A program made the position numbers and the translations under genes. A stretch of 64,000 bases of DNA from Pseudomonadota bacterium (GTDB lineage: Bacteria; Myxococcota_A; UBA796; GCA-2862545). The stretch lies in the NCBI GenBank assembly GCA_947505245.1, contig CANNIZ010000008.1, forward strand, positions 1 to 64,000, read 5' to 3'. Numbering within the stretch: the first letter of the stretch is position 1; each line of letters starts with the position of its first letter. The notes under the pieces were generated by a model. It saw nothing but the letters and a program-made list of their open reading frames with translations, was not told the origin of the DNA and made no database searches. Of this stretch, positions 6,944-15,249 are shown piece after piece.

Positions 6944-9337
6944 TCAGGCATCGAGACCGAGCGATTCGAGCCACAGCGCGCGCACGCCGGGGCCCAGGCG
7001 GCTCGTGCGGATCGACGTCAGGTAGGCGGGCGGCGGCCCCTCGTTCCACGTGTGGGGCAAGAGCTTCGCGAGGAACACGCGCAGCGCGACGTGGTCGGGC
7101 GTGAGCTGCAGGAATTCGCGGGTGATCTGCGTCACCACCATCAGCCCGTCGGGACGCCGCGCGACGGCGCGCAACATCTGGTTCGCGAGCGCCACGCAGA
7201 AGCCGCTCGCGTCGCCGTCGGGAGCCATGCACAGCCGGGCTACCCACCGCGCGAGGTCGTACCAGCTCCACGCCTCGGAACTCCCGAGGCGCTCGGCGGC
7301 CTGCTGGCAGATGACCCGGTCGGCATCGTCGGTGGGCGGTGCCTCCCCGAACGCGACGACCGTGGCGTCTACGGTGTCTTCGTTGAACGCGCCGGGCTCC
7401 TGGGCGGTGACAGCGAGCCACATCCACACGTGCGAGACCCCGGGCTGTTCGGCGAGCTCGGCGACGGCCGCGGCCACGTGTTTCGCGGGGAATTTCAGCG
7501 TGGGGAAGGCCTCGGTGAGGAGCTCCCGCGCGAGCGGTTCGACGAGCGGGCCGGCTTCCGGGAGCCAGATCGCGATGTCCTCCAGGCGCGCGACCGCGTC
7601 CGTGCCGAGCGTCGACGCGCGCGACTGTTCGGCGGCCAGGTAGTAGCTGTGCACGCGGGCGGGGTCTTCGGGCCGCGCCGGCCGTAGCAGGTCCGCGAGC
7701 AGGTCGCCGTTGGCCAGCGGGCCGACCAGCTCGGCCCAGGTGAACGCCGCAGCTTCGTTGCGGATGCTTTCGAGCAGCTGATCCTGCTTGAGCGACGGGG
7801 CGTAGCGGCCAGTGCGGATCCGCGCCCATTGGGCGAGGGCGGCATGTTGCGGCGAAGGGCCGTCTTCGTCAGGCTCGGGTGAGAGTCCGCGCCACAGCTG
7901 GGCCATGGCGTGGTCGGGATTGGGTGTGCTCGCCAGCGCGTCGATCACAGCGCGCAGCGCTCCGGCCGTTCGGGTGCCCGTAGGGAGCGCGAGGAAGCTG
8001 TGGACGATGGTGGTGCCGCCCTCGGCGCCCACGCGGCGTCCGTTCGCTGACAGCATCTCGCTCGCGGCGAGCGAGGACTCGTGGCGCTCCACGAGGGCCA
8101 CGGTGACCTCCTGCCACAACGAGGCCCGCGTCGGGGCGTCGAGCAGCGTGTGGCGGCTGCCGACCACGTTGGAGAGCAGCTCGAGGGGCACGGTGGCGTC
8201 TTCGGCGGAGCGCAGCACGTCGATCAGGAACGCCGCCCACGAGCCGGCCGCGTCCCCCATTCCGCACGGGTTCATCGCGCGGCAGAGCTCGGGCGACGTG
8301 GTCGCGGGGTCAAGGTGGGGCAACACACCGACGAGCGCGCCCGACCGCTCCGGCTCGGCTCGTTTTGCGAGCAGCTTCCAGGGCTTGACGTCCTGGGTGC
8401 GCGCGGTGACGGCCGCGAGATCGGACAACGCCGAGCCGCGCATGGAAGCCCCGGCTTCGAGCCGACGGCACACGGCGCGCACGGCCCCGTCGGGGTCCTC
8501 GTCGAGCTGCTGTTCTCCGAGCGCCGACACGCCCGGCACGCCGCCTGCGAGGTGGGCGCGCACGCCGTCTGCCCAGGGGTCGCTCGACTCGGGGGACTCG
8601 CGGCTGGTGAGGTAGGCGCACGCCTCGACCGCCTCGGGATCCTTGTTCAGGAGCCGGTCGAGGATGTACGCCGCGACGATGTCGCTCTCGACGCCCGCCG
8701 GAGCGTCTGCGTGGACGTGGCCGAACCCCTTCGCTTCCTGGGCGACGAACACGAGGTCCCACGCCGAGGCGCGAGGGGCGACCTGGAGCGTGGAGATCCG
8801 CATGCGCGGGCGCCAGGACGGGGGCATGCTCGTCAAGATCGCGAGCGCGAAGCTGCGCGCCGGGGCGCCGATGTCGGTGTGATCTTCCTGCCACAGGGGG
8901 ACGATGGCGACGGGCCGCTTGCGGCGACGAAGGGCCGCGATGGTGGCGGCGACGCAGGCGCAGGTGTTGTAGACGTTGCCGAACAGCGGCATCGCGTCGC
9001 GGATCAGGTTCCTTAGCGGGAGCGCCGGAGCGACGTGCGCGTTGTCGTCCCCTTCGTGGGCAAACGCGTCATCGTCGCGCCACAGCCACGCCGGGTGGAA
9101 CAGGCGCTCGCGGTCTTCGGGGCGCCCGATCCGCCACAACGTCCCTTCGTGTCCGGTGCGTCCAACCGCCCACCGCCCATTCTTGAGCGGGAGGTGGTGC
9201 TCTGCGAGCGCGGTGTGGGGAGGCGCGATGCTCTCGAGGAGGTTGATCTCTTCGGCGTCTACGGCGCCAGCGCGCGAGACCTCGACGGCCGCGGTGCGGT
9301 CGTGCGGAATGAATACGCGAGGCAGGATAAGCGCCAT
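6944..9337 (-). CDS. Large protein of unknown function, 797 aa
   Basis: Soluble, acidic, mainly alpha-helical protein with no signal peptide or membrane segment. The N-terminal 230 residues are the most structured-looking, with NVYNTCACVAATIAALRR and then LTSMPPSWRPRMRISTLQ. The second pattern (a proline pair, an arginine and a strand) reminds me of the N-terminal domain of GTPase-associated proteins from predicted conflict systems, but I rate that resemblance as weak. Residues 250-797 look like helical repeats. No Walker, nuclease or protease motif is visible. The start ATG 9337 abuts the TAA stop of the TerB-like gene (TAAATG), and the DUF790 nuclease follows after 30 bases, so the three proteins are probably made together and may form one complex. 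I do not recognise the gene. Confidence 0.75.
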   Translation of the reverse strand: MALILPRVFIPHDRTAAVEVSRAGAVDAEEINLLESIAPPHTALAEHHLPLKNGRWAVGRTGHEGTLWRIGRPEDRERLFHPAWLWRDDDAFAHEGDDNAHVAPALPLRNLIRDAMPLFGNVYNTCACVAATIAALRRRKRPVAIVPLWQEDHTDIGAPARSFALAILTSMPPSWRPRMRISTLQVAPRASAWDLVFVAQEAKGFGHVHADAPAGVESDIVAAYILDRLLNKDPEAVEACAYLTSRESPESSDPWADGVRAHLAGGVPGVSALGEQQLDEDPDGAVRAVCRRLEAGASMRGSALSDLAAVTARTQDVKPWKLLAKRAEPERSGALVGVLPHLDPATTSPELCRAMNPCGMGDAAGSWAAFLIDVLRSAEDATVPLELLSNVVGSRHTLLDAPTRASLWQEVTVALVERHESSLAASEMLSANGRRVGAEGGTTIVHSFLALPTGTRTAGALRAVIDALASTPNPDHAMAQLWRGLSPEPDEDGPSPQHAALAQWARIRTGRYAPSLKQDQLLESIRNEAAAFTWAELVGPLANGDLLADLLRPARPEDPARVHSYYLAAEQSRASTLGTDAVARLEDIAIWLPEAGPLVEPLARELLTEAFPTLKFPAKHVAAAVAELAEQPGVSHVWMWLAVTAQEPGAFNEDTVDATVVAFGEAPPTDDADRVICQQAAERLGSSEAWSWYDLARWVARLCMAPDGDASGFCVALANQMLRAVARRPDGLMVVTQITREFLQLTPDHVALRVFLAKLLPHTWNEGPPPAYLTSIRTSRLGPGVRALWLESLGLDA

Positions 9338-9817
9338 TTATTCCATCTCTTTCGTGAGGTCAGTCCAGGATTCGTCGTTCGGGTCGACGCGGAGCGCCTC
9401 GGCGATGTCGGCCAACGCCTGCCGTTCTGCCGCGTTGACGGCGAACGCGAGCCCGAACAGCCCGCCCGCCGCACGGGCGACGACCTCGCAGTAGCCAAGG
9501 ACGGCCTCCACGGTGGACGCGTCAAGGCCCGAGTCGAGCCCGCCTCCGCGCTTCGCGAGCGCGACGATCACGGTGGACCCGCGCGCGAAGTACGCGTCGG
9601 ACGGAGCATTGGTGAGCCAACCCTCGAGCGTGCGTGCGGTCTCGTCGTCGACGAAGCCGCCCTGCCTCGCGATGGTGAGGATCGCGGTTCGCTCGGCCGG
9701 CTGAACGCCTCCGTCCGCCCACGCGACCCGTGCGAGCGGCAACAGCGCGATGACGCGGCAGTTCGTCTCGTCAATACCGAGGTAGTGCAGCGAATCGACG
9801 AGCTCGCGGTCGTCCAT
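9338..9817 (-). CDS. TerB-like (tellurite-resistance-type) protein, 159 aa
   Basis: An alpha-helical protein with the acidic signature of the TerB family at residues 28-50: LARVAWADGGVQPAERTAIL, with further helices and a second acidic loop near the C-terminus (VNAAERQALADIAEAL). TerB domains bind divalent metal and occur in stress-response and membrane-linked signalling complexes. First gene of the TerB/797-aa/DUF790/amidohydrolase operon, with a purine-rich AGAGG just upstream of the ATG at 9817. The length matches single-domain TerB proteins. Actual tellurite resistance is not implied; no other ter genes are nearby. The family assignment is fairly sure, the function is not. Confidence 0.75.
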   Translation of the reverse strand: MDDRELVDSLHYLGIDETNCRVIALLPLARVAWADGGVQPAERTAILTIARQGGFVDDETARTLEGWLTNAPSDAYFARGSTVIVALAKRGGGLDSGLDASTVEAVLGYCEVVARAAGGLFGLAFAVNAAERQALADIAEALRVDPNDESWTDLTKEME

Positions 9818-9837
9818 GGGTCACCTCTTCCGGGAGA

Positions 9838-10464
9838 TTAGCGTATTCCCGGTGGGTAGATCAGCACCACGACGCGCGCGTTCTTCGTCTGCCCGGCGAC
9901 GGTGTCGTTGCTCGCGATCGGCTTGTACGGGCCCCGGGTTGCGAGCGTCACCATCTCGGGCGGCACACCGAATTTGGTCTCGAGAGCGTCGGCGACCAGG
10001 GTTGCGCGAAAGTACCCGACGTCGGTGAGATCCGCGTAGTCCTTGGCGATCAGCGGCGGCGCGACGTCGGACGTGTGGCCCTCGATCACGACCGAGAGAT
10101 CGCGATGGGACGCCAGCGCGCTGCCGAGGAGGTCGAGGGTGACGTAGGCCTCTTCGCGGATGGAGACGCCGTCGGCGCCGAACAGGTGCGTCTCGGGCAG
10201 GGTGACCGTGGTGACCACCCCGGTCGAGGCGACGGTGACCTCCTTCGACACGATGATCTGGCGGAGCTCCGCGTAAAGCGGGGCCGGCTTCCCGCCTTCC
10301 GCGCACTGGCGACTCTCGGCCTCGAGCTGCCTGGTGCGCTCCGTCAACGCGATGATCTCGCGCTCGAGCTGGCCTTCGATGCCGCGCCCGTCGGGGTAGA
10401 CGGTGGGCTTTGGACAGCCGAGGAGGAGCACAGAGATGAGCGCGCCGCGGGCGCGGCCGGTCAC
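9838..10464 (-). CDS. OmpA/MotB-like peptidoglycan-binding lipoprotein, 208 aa
   Basis: Start at GTG 10464 gives a short signal peptide with two arginines and a lipobox LLLGC, so the mature protein should be lipid-anchored at its Cys. Residues 40-60 form a short coiled-coil-like helix. The C-terminal 120 residues match the OmpA C-terminal fold: VVIEGHTSDVAPP holds the peptidoglycan-contacting Asp, followed by a helix with the arginine in YFRATLVADAL and a final strand NARVVVLIYPP. It probably tethers the outer membrane to the cell wall. The GTG shares GTGA with the exonuclease stop; an upstream TTG at 10488 in the same frame is less likely because it would put extra residues before the signal peptide. 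Confidence 0.8.
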   Translation of the reverse strand: MTGRARGALISVLLLGCPKPTVYPDGRGIEGQLEREIIALTERTRQLEAESRQCAEGGKPAPLYAELRQIIVSKEVTVASTGVVTTVTLPETHLFGADGVSIREEAYVTLDLLGSALASHRDLSVVIEGHTSDVAPPLIAKDYADLTDVGYFRATLVADALETKFGVPPEMVTLATRGPYKPIASNDTVAGQTKNARVVVLIYPPGIR

Positions 10465-11324
10465 GAGAAACACGGGTCCAGTCCCCAAACCGTCGGGTGC
10501 GGCGACTTCCCCGAGGCCCGCGTGCGACCCGAGCCCCGAACATCAAGCCAGCGACGGGCCCACCGGCGGGCGCCCTCTGGAAACCGCCAGTCCCAGGTGC
10601 CTTCTTTGCGCGCGCGCGCCTTCGTCATCCAGTGCAGGTGGAGCGGGTGCTCTTCGACGGGCTTCCCGGCGTGCGGCCCGTCACGAAATACGACACGGCC
10701 GGTGTTGTCGACGGCGAACGGGCCCTCAGCGGGTGGGGGACCGACGGCGTTCGCCCAATCCAGCAGCGCGACGAGGTCGTCCGTGACGTCGTGTCTGCGC
10801 GCCATCTCGATCAGCGCGCGTCCGGTCGCTTCGGCGTCGTTCGTGGCGCGATGGGCGCCCTGGAGCGACACGTCCAGGCGCTGGCAAAGCGCCGCGAGCT
10901 TGTGCTCCTTCGCGTCCTTGAACACGGACCGCGACACGTCGACGGTGTCGATCTCGGCGAGCGGTTCGGGCCACTGTTGGCCGAGCCGGCGGAACTCGTT
11001 GCCGAGCGCGTTGCGATCGAAGGGGTAGTTGTGCGCGACGGTGATCTGCCCGTGCAACAGCCGCCGGACCTCCTCGGCGATCTCGGAGAACGGCGGCTTG
11101 TCGGCCACGTCCTTGTCCGTGATTCCCGTGACTTCGGTGGACGCCCGCGGGATTGGGATGCCGGGATTCACCAGCCAGGAGTGCACTTCCTGGCTCGAGA
11201 CGCGACCGTCATGACCCACCCACAACGCGACGGCGGCGAATTCGACGACGCGGTCGCCGCCGAACAGATCAAGGCCTGTGGTCTCGGTGTCGAACGCGAT
11301 GATGGCTTTGTCCTTCCAGCGCAT
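10461..11324 (-). CDS. DnaQ-like 3'-5' exonuclease (DEDDh), 287 aa
   Basis: Exonuclease of the DNA polymerase III epsilon type. The DEDDh residues are visible: Asp and Glu in FDTETTGLD near residue 12, Asp in HNYPFDRNALG, and the His/Asp pair in GAHRATNDAEAT. The exonuclease domain fills residues 5-185; the C-terminal 100 residues hold a small basic region with several Trp (WTKARARKEGTWDW), probably a nucleic-acid-binding extension found in some family members. It could act in proofreading, repair or RNA turnover; the missing polymerase-binding tail makes it unlikely to be the main replicative epsilon. It lies five bases downstream of the three-TM membrane protein gene and overlaps the OmpA-like lipoprotein by four bases. 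Confidence 0.85.
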   Translation of the reverse strand: MRWKDKAIIAFDTETTGLDLFGGDRVVEFAAVALWVGHDGRVSSQEVHSWLVNPGIPIPRASTEVTGITDKDVADKPPFSEIAEEVRRLLHGQITVAHNYPFDRNALGNEFRRLGQQWPEPLAEIDTVDVSRSVFKDAKEHKLAALCQRLDVSLQGAHRATNDAEATGRALIEMARRHDVTDDLVALLDWANAVGPPPAEGPFAVDNTGRVVFRDGPHAGKPVEEHPLHLHWMTKARARKEGTWDWRFPEGARRWARRWLDVRGSGRTRASGKSPHPTVWGLDPCFS

Positions 11325-11329
11325 CGCGC

Positions 11330-12217
11330 CTAGACCGCCACGTCGGCATCGAGCAGGTACCAGGCGCCGTTACTGCCGCGAAGCCACCGCTGGTGGACCG
11401 TCGCGATGCGCTTCTGACGCAGCACGAACTGCGCGACGAGGAGGAGGACGAGGCCGATGATTCGGATCAACACGACCGCGATCGCCGCCACGACCATGAA
11501 CCACTGCGGGATCGACGAGAACTCGATCTGGGTCTCGGTCTCGGCGTAGTCGCCTTCCAGTCGGGTGACGACGGGGTTGGTGACGACCCGAATCTGCCGC
11601 TGCTGCCCGCCGCCGCCGCGAATGAACGCGGCCGTCCACGCCTTGAAGGTCTGGGGTGAGCCGAGCTCGTGGGCGCCTGGGGTCACGATGACGGGGATCA
11701 ACTCGGGGACGCTGACGGGGAGCTGGCGCGCGGTTGGGCTCAGGATGGTCCACGCGTACGGGGGGCGCATCGCGATCGAGCGCCAGTAGGTGAGGGCGGC
11801 CTTGTCGCAGTCGGCCGGCTGGTCGCGATCGCCGAGGCGGGCGTCCATCGCGAGGAAGATGACGCCGAGCAGCGCAGCGACGAGGCCGAGGATGCCAGCG
11901 ACGATGCCGATCACGAGGGCGTCGCTTCCCGCGGACGTCACGCTGAACGCGGCGCCTGCCATGGCGACGAGGCCCACGAGGGTTGCGGCGATCGGGGCGA
12001 CGCGAAACCGGCCGCCGCGCTGGCTTCGGTCGGCCTCCAACGCCATGCTGTTCCCGACGTGCGCGGCGAGGGCCCTCCGCGCGGCGTCGAGGTCCAATTT
12101 ACGGGCGGATCCCGCCGCGCCTGGCTGCGTTCCTGTCGAACGGTACGTCCCCGGTTCGGCAGCAGGCGCGAACGGGTTGTCCGATAGGCCGGAGGCCGGT
12201 CGCGGGGAGTCGCTCAC
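11330..12217 (-). CDS. Membrane protein of unknown function, three TM segments, 295 aa
   Basis: The N-terminal 75 residues are Pro/Ala-rich and probably cytoplasmic. Two adjacent hydrophobic segments follow (VAPIAATLVGLVAMAGAAFS and a longer Ile/Leu/Val-rich one ending in FLAMDARLG). A soluble domain with beta-strand character occupies residues 150-240, and a third long hydrophobic segment lies near residue 255 (WFMVVAAIAVVLIRIIGLVL). No known motif is seen. The GTG start at 12217 shares four bases with the SDR stop, so the two are translationally coupled. The frame stays open far upstream over the SDR gene; that part is a shadow. Confidence 0.7.
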   Translation of the reverse strand: MSDSPRPASGLSDNPFAPAAEPGTYRSTGTQPGAAGSARKLDLDAARRALAAHVGNSMALEADRSQRGGRFRVAPIAATLVGLVAMAGAAFSVTSAGSDALVIGIVAGILGLVAALLGVIFLAMDARLGDRDQPADCDKAALTYWRSIAMRPPYAWTILSPTARQLPVSVPELIPVIVTPGAHELGSPQTFKAWTAAFIRGGGGQQRQIRVVTNPVVTRLEGDYAETETQIEFSSIPQWFMVVAAIAVVLIRIIGLVLLLVAQFVLRQKRIATVHQRWLRGSNGAWYLLDADVAV

Positions 12218-12981
12218 AGGGTGAGGCCGCCATCGACGTCGACGCACTTGCCCGTGAAGTAGTCGCACTCCACGATGAACTTGAGCGCGAGGAAGATCTC
12301 GTGCGGCTTGCCGGCGCGGCGCAGGGGTACGCCCTTGAGCATGCCTTCGAGCACTTCCGGGCGCATGCCCTGGAGGATCGGCGTGTCGATGAAGCCCGGC
12401 GCGATCGCGCCGACGCGGATGCCGTAGCGTGCGAGCTCGCTGCCCCACAGCTTCGTGTCCGCGATCAAGCCGGCCTTGGCTGCCGAATAGTTGCTCTGGC
12501 CCGGGTTGCCGTGCCGGGAGATCGACGAGATGTTGATGATGACGCCGCCCTTCTGCTTGGTCTCGATCACCTTCGCGGCGAATTCGCGCGTGATCAGGAA
12601 CGGGCCGGTGAGGTCGACCGCGATGACCTGATTCCAAGCCTTGAGGCTCATCTTCTTGACGGTGCCGGACTCCTTGTCTTCCTTGACGAGCAGGCCGTCG
12701 CGGAAGATGCCGGCGTTGTTGACGACGACGGTCATGCCGCCCATCGCGGCCCAGGCGTCGCTGATCAGCTTGGTGACTTCTTCTTCGTTCGACACGTCGC
12801 ACTTGAACCCGTGCACTTTACCGGGCAGGTCCTTGGCCGCCGCGATCGTGGCAGCGATTCCCTCGTCCGCGACGTCGCAGAACGACACCGTGGCGCCCGC
12901 CTGGGCCAGGTTGAGGACGAATTCGCGACCCATTCCGCTTCCGCCGCCGGTGATCAGTGCTTTTGCGCTTTCGATGTTCAT
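12214..12981 (-). CDS. Short-chain dehydrogenase/reductase (FabG-like), 255 aa
   Basis: Classical SDR. The NAD(P)-binding glycine motif GGGSGMG is at residues 12-18, NNAG near residue 88, and the catalytic Ser-Tyr-Lys in NISSIS then YSAAK. The C-terminal IAPGFIDTP and the end VDVDGGLTL are characteristic of FabG-type 3-oxoacyl reductases. An Asp at the end of the second strand (FCDVADEG) argues for NAD(H) over NADP(H). Length is normal. The substrate is probably a 3-hydroxyacyl thioester or a secondary alcohol. The gene has its own start at ATG 12981, divergent from the gene at 13044, with about 60 bases between for both promoters. Confidence 0.88.
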   Translation of the reverse strand: MNIESAKALITGGGSGMGREFVLNLAQAGATVSFCDVADEGIAATIAAAKDLPGKVHGFKCDVSNEEEVTKLISDAWAAMGGMTVVVNNAGIFRDGLLVKEDKESGTVKKMSLKAWNQVIAVDLTGPFLITREFAAKVIETKQKGGVIINISSISRHGNPGQSNYSAAKAGLIADTKLWGSELARYGIRVGAIAPGFIDTPILQGMRPEVLEGMLKGVPLRRAGKPHEIFLALKFIVECDYFTGKCVDVDGGLTL

Positions 12982-13033
12982 GTGGCCTCCGAGAGGCCCG
13001 TCTCATAACCGGACGCGGGATAGGTGTTCCCGC

Positions 13034-13038
13034 GGAGG
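13034..13038 (+). promoter_or_regulatory. Ribosome binding site deciding a TTG start
   Basis: GGAGG five bases before TTG 13044. No ATG or GTG lies at a sensible distance in this frame, and the TTG gives a protein beginning just before the hydrophobic anchor. Confidence 0.65.
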
Positions 13039-13043
13039 TTTTT

Positions 13044-13664
13044 TTGTTCGAAAGTCGCGGAGTTGCCTTGGGAGTCGTGGCCGCCGTGTTCGCGCTGGTG
13101 GTCGGCTACCTGCTGGGGCAGGCGACGGCTTCGCTGCCGCCGCCGGTGGTGGCCCCGGCGCGCGCCGATCGAATGACGGCGGAGGCGGCCGAGGTTCGCA
13201 GCGCTGACCTCGCGTTCCGGGACGCGCAGATCGGTGGGCTCACCGTCCGACTCGGCGGGGGCCTCGCACCGTGGAAGGGCGTGCTGGCTGCGCACGAGCG
13301 GCCGTCGCGGTTCTACGAGGACCTCGTCGCCGCACGAACGGCCTGTCCGTTGCGTGCGAACGTCGTCGGCGTCGAATGCAGCGAGCCGCCGTGCATCGCT
13401 CTGCTGCGACAGGTCGAGGGCGACGTCGCCGCAGCGATCGCGGACTGCCCCTCCTGGGCGGCGGTCCTGCCGTCGCCGCGCGTCGAATCGTCGAAAATTG
13501 CGTGTCCGAGCGGGCGGGAGGAGGTGGTGCTGTTCGTTTCGCCGGCCGCTGGTGAGCGCACGCCCGAGGTCGCCGCCGTCGAAGATGCACGGCTCGCGCT
13601 GCGGCGAGCGGCGCTGAAGGACGGCTGGCGCTGCACACAGTCGATGATGGATGTGGCAAACTGA
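13044..13664 (+). CDS. Hypothetical protein with N-terminal membrane anchor, 206 aa
   Basis: A TTG start at 13044 behind GGAGG gives a protein with an immediate transmembrane helix (GVALGVVAAVFALVVGYLLG) and a Pro/Ala linker. The remaining 170 residues are periplasmic or exported and contain several Cys (VECSEPPCIALL, DCPSWAAV, WRCTQS), probably in disulfides. No catalytic motif is recognised. It is followed after 14 bases by a lipoprotein gene on the same strand, and then by a protease lipoprotein, so all three may be one transcription unit. Function unknown. Confidence 0.65.
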   Translation: MFESRGVALGVVAAVFALVVGYLLGQATASLPPPVVAPARADRMTAEAAEVRSADLAFRDAQIGGLTVRLGGGLAPWKGVLAAHERPSRFYEDLVAARTACPLRANVVGVECSEPPCIALLRQVEGDVAAAIADCPSWAAVLPSPRVESSKIACPSGREEVVLFVSPAAGERTPEVAAVEDARLALRRAALKDGWRCTQSMMDVAN

Positions 13665-13678
13665 CCTGCGGAGGACCG

Positions 13679-14158
13679 ATGATCGGGTTGTTATTCGCGC
13701 TGGCCTGTCATCCCGCGGTTGAGGCCGAACCCGTCGCCGCCGCCGTGGGCGAGGCGTTCGTGCCCACGGACGTGCAGGCGGACATGATCCGTCGCCTCTC
13801 CATGCGCGATGGAGCGCAGCCGTGCGCTGAGGTCGAGGCGGGCTCGGTGGATGCGGCCTCGGATCTGCAGGTCATCGTGCAGCGCGTAGAGCTTCCGCCG
13901 GTCGTCCCGATGCGCGCCGCCGAATGCCTGATCGCGAAGGGTGACGTCGCCGAAGGCGAGCTGATCCGCTGGATGAGCGGCGAGGATACGCGCGGGCTCG
14001 CGATGTTGCTCGCGGATCGAATCGACACGCTCCAGGCCCCGCTCGCGCAGCGGGTCGTCGCGAGCGGCCTCGCGGGGCCCCACGCCGAGGTCGTTCGGGC
14101 TCGGGTGCTGAAGTCAGCGGCGCCGGAGCTTCGCGCGCTCGCGGGAGGTTCGCTGTGA
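13679..14158 (+). CDS. Putative lipoprotein, 159 aa
   Basis: A very short signal peptide, MIGLLFALAC, ends in a lipobox-like LALAC and would leave Cys10 as the lipid-modified N-terminus. The rest is helical and Ala/Glu-rich with no recognised domain; the helices around AECLIAKGDVAEGELIRWM and LAQRVVASGLAGPHA look like HEAT-type repeats, which is only an impression. GAGG precedes the ATG. The gene shares GTGA with the next gene, so both are probably translated together. Confidence 0.6.
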   Translation: MIGLLFALACHPAVEAEPVAAAVGEAFVPTDVQADMIRRLSMRDGAQPCAEVEAGSVDAASDLQVIVQRVELPPVVPMRAAECLIAKGDVAEGELIRWMSGEDTRGLAMLLADRIDTLQAPLAQRVVASGLAGPHAEVVRARVLKSAAPELRALAGGSL

Positions 14159-15249
14159 GGCTCGCGCTCCTGGCGCTGGTCGCGTGCAAACACCCCGGCT
14201 CGGACGTCGTCGATGGCGATGCGGAGATGCGTTCGATCGAGCACCCCGCGACGGTGAGCGTAGACGGTTGGGCGACGCTGGAGGTCGCGGTCGCCGACGG
14301 CGACACGTCGTTTCTCGTCAACGCGTCAGGGGGCGACGTGTTGTCGCTCGACCACATCATCGATCCGAACGGCGATATCGCGCTCAACTGGGAAGACTGG
14401 ACGGGCCACCGTACGCTGACGAACGCGTTCTTCCCGTGTGACGAAGACTCCTGTGTGACGGACTTCGCGGTGAACTGGCCGGTCCGCGCCGAAGACGGAC
14501 CTTTGGTGCCCGGCGCGTGGCAGGTCGTAGTCGCCACCACGGACCCCGACTTCAACTGGCTCAGCGGCGGCGTGGTGAACGCGACCACGCTCGTAAAGCG
14601 GGATCCCGATCTCGCCCTGTCGACCGTGCCGGTCAACATCGTCTACGCCGCGGGTGTGGGCGACAACGCGGAGGTGGTCGCGGCGGTCGAGGGCGCCGTC
14701 GAACACTGGCGCGGGATCTGGGCGCCGTACGGGCTCACGCTCGCGGAGCGGTACTCGACGAGCGACGTCGACGCGCACCTCGCGTACCCGTCGAGCGGTG
14801 ATGATGCGCTACGAGCGGCCTCAGCGACGAGCGAGGTCGGCGAGATCACCGTGTTGATCGGTGAAGACCTCGGCGGAGCCACGTCGTACCTCGGCATGGC
14901 GGGCGGCATCCCTGGCGCGCTCGTGGAGGGGCCCCGCTCCGGGGTGGTGGTCGGCTGGCTCGCGGGTTCCGGGACGGACGCGCAGTTCACCGAAGAAGAG
15001 ATCGTCATCATGGCCGGCACGATGGCGCACGAAGTCGGGCACTTTCAGGGGCTCCTGCACCCGGTCGAATCGACCTACACCGCGTGGGACGCGCTCGACG
15101 ACACGCCCGAGTGCGGCGCGCGGAGTGGGTGCGAGCGGGACGTCGGCAACAACCTGATGTTCCCCTACACGGTGCTCGACATCGGTCCACAAGAAGACCT
15201 GAGCGCCGGCCAGGTCGGCGTCATCATGAATTATGTTGGTTCGCCCTAG
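14155..15249 (+). CDS. Metzincin-type zinc protease lipoprotein, 364 aa
   Basis: A lipoprotein signal (MRLALLALVAC) is followed by an N-terminal beta-rich domain (residues 25-150) and a zincin catalytic domain. The full metzincin signature is present: HEVGHFQGLLH at residues 292-302 carries the three zinc His and the catalytic Glu293, and a Met-turn candidate NNLMFPYT lies about 40 residues later. The protein should be a secreted, lipid-anchored peptidase. The start GTG 14155 overlaps the previous stop by four bases and has GGGAGG upstream. The gene meets the next gene tail to tail with a four-base overlap of stop regions. The substrate is unknown; predation or surface-protein processing would both fit a myxobacterium. 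Confidence 0.8.
   Translation: MRLALLALVACKHPGSDVVDGDAEMRSIEHPATVSVDGWATLEVAVADGDTSFLVNASGGDVLSLDHIIDPNGDIALNWEDWTGHRTLTNAFFPCDEDSCVTDFAVNWPVRAEDGPLVPGAWQVVVATTDPDFNWLSGGVVNATTLVKRDPDLALSTVPVNIVYAAGVGDNAEVVAAVEGAVEHWRGIWAPYGLTLAERYSTSDVDAHLAYPSSGDDALRAASATSEVGEITVLIGEDLGGATSYLGMAGGIPGALVEGPRSGVVVGWLAGSGTDAQFTEEEIVIMAGTMAHEVGHFQGLLHPVESTYTAWDALDDTPECGARSGCERDVGNNLMFPYTVLDIGPQEDLSAGQVGVIMNYVGSP

Noticed and set aside
9338..9817. A full tellurite-resistance locus
   Set aside because: Only one TerB-like gene is present; no terC, terD or terA homologues are seen.
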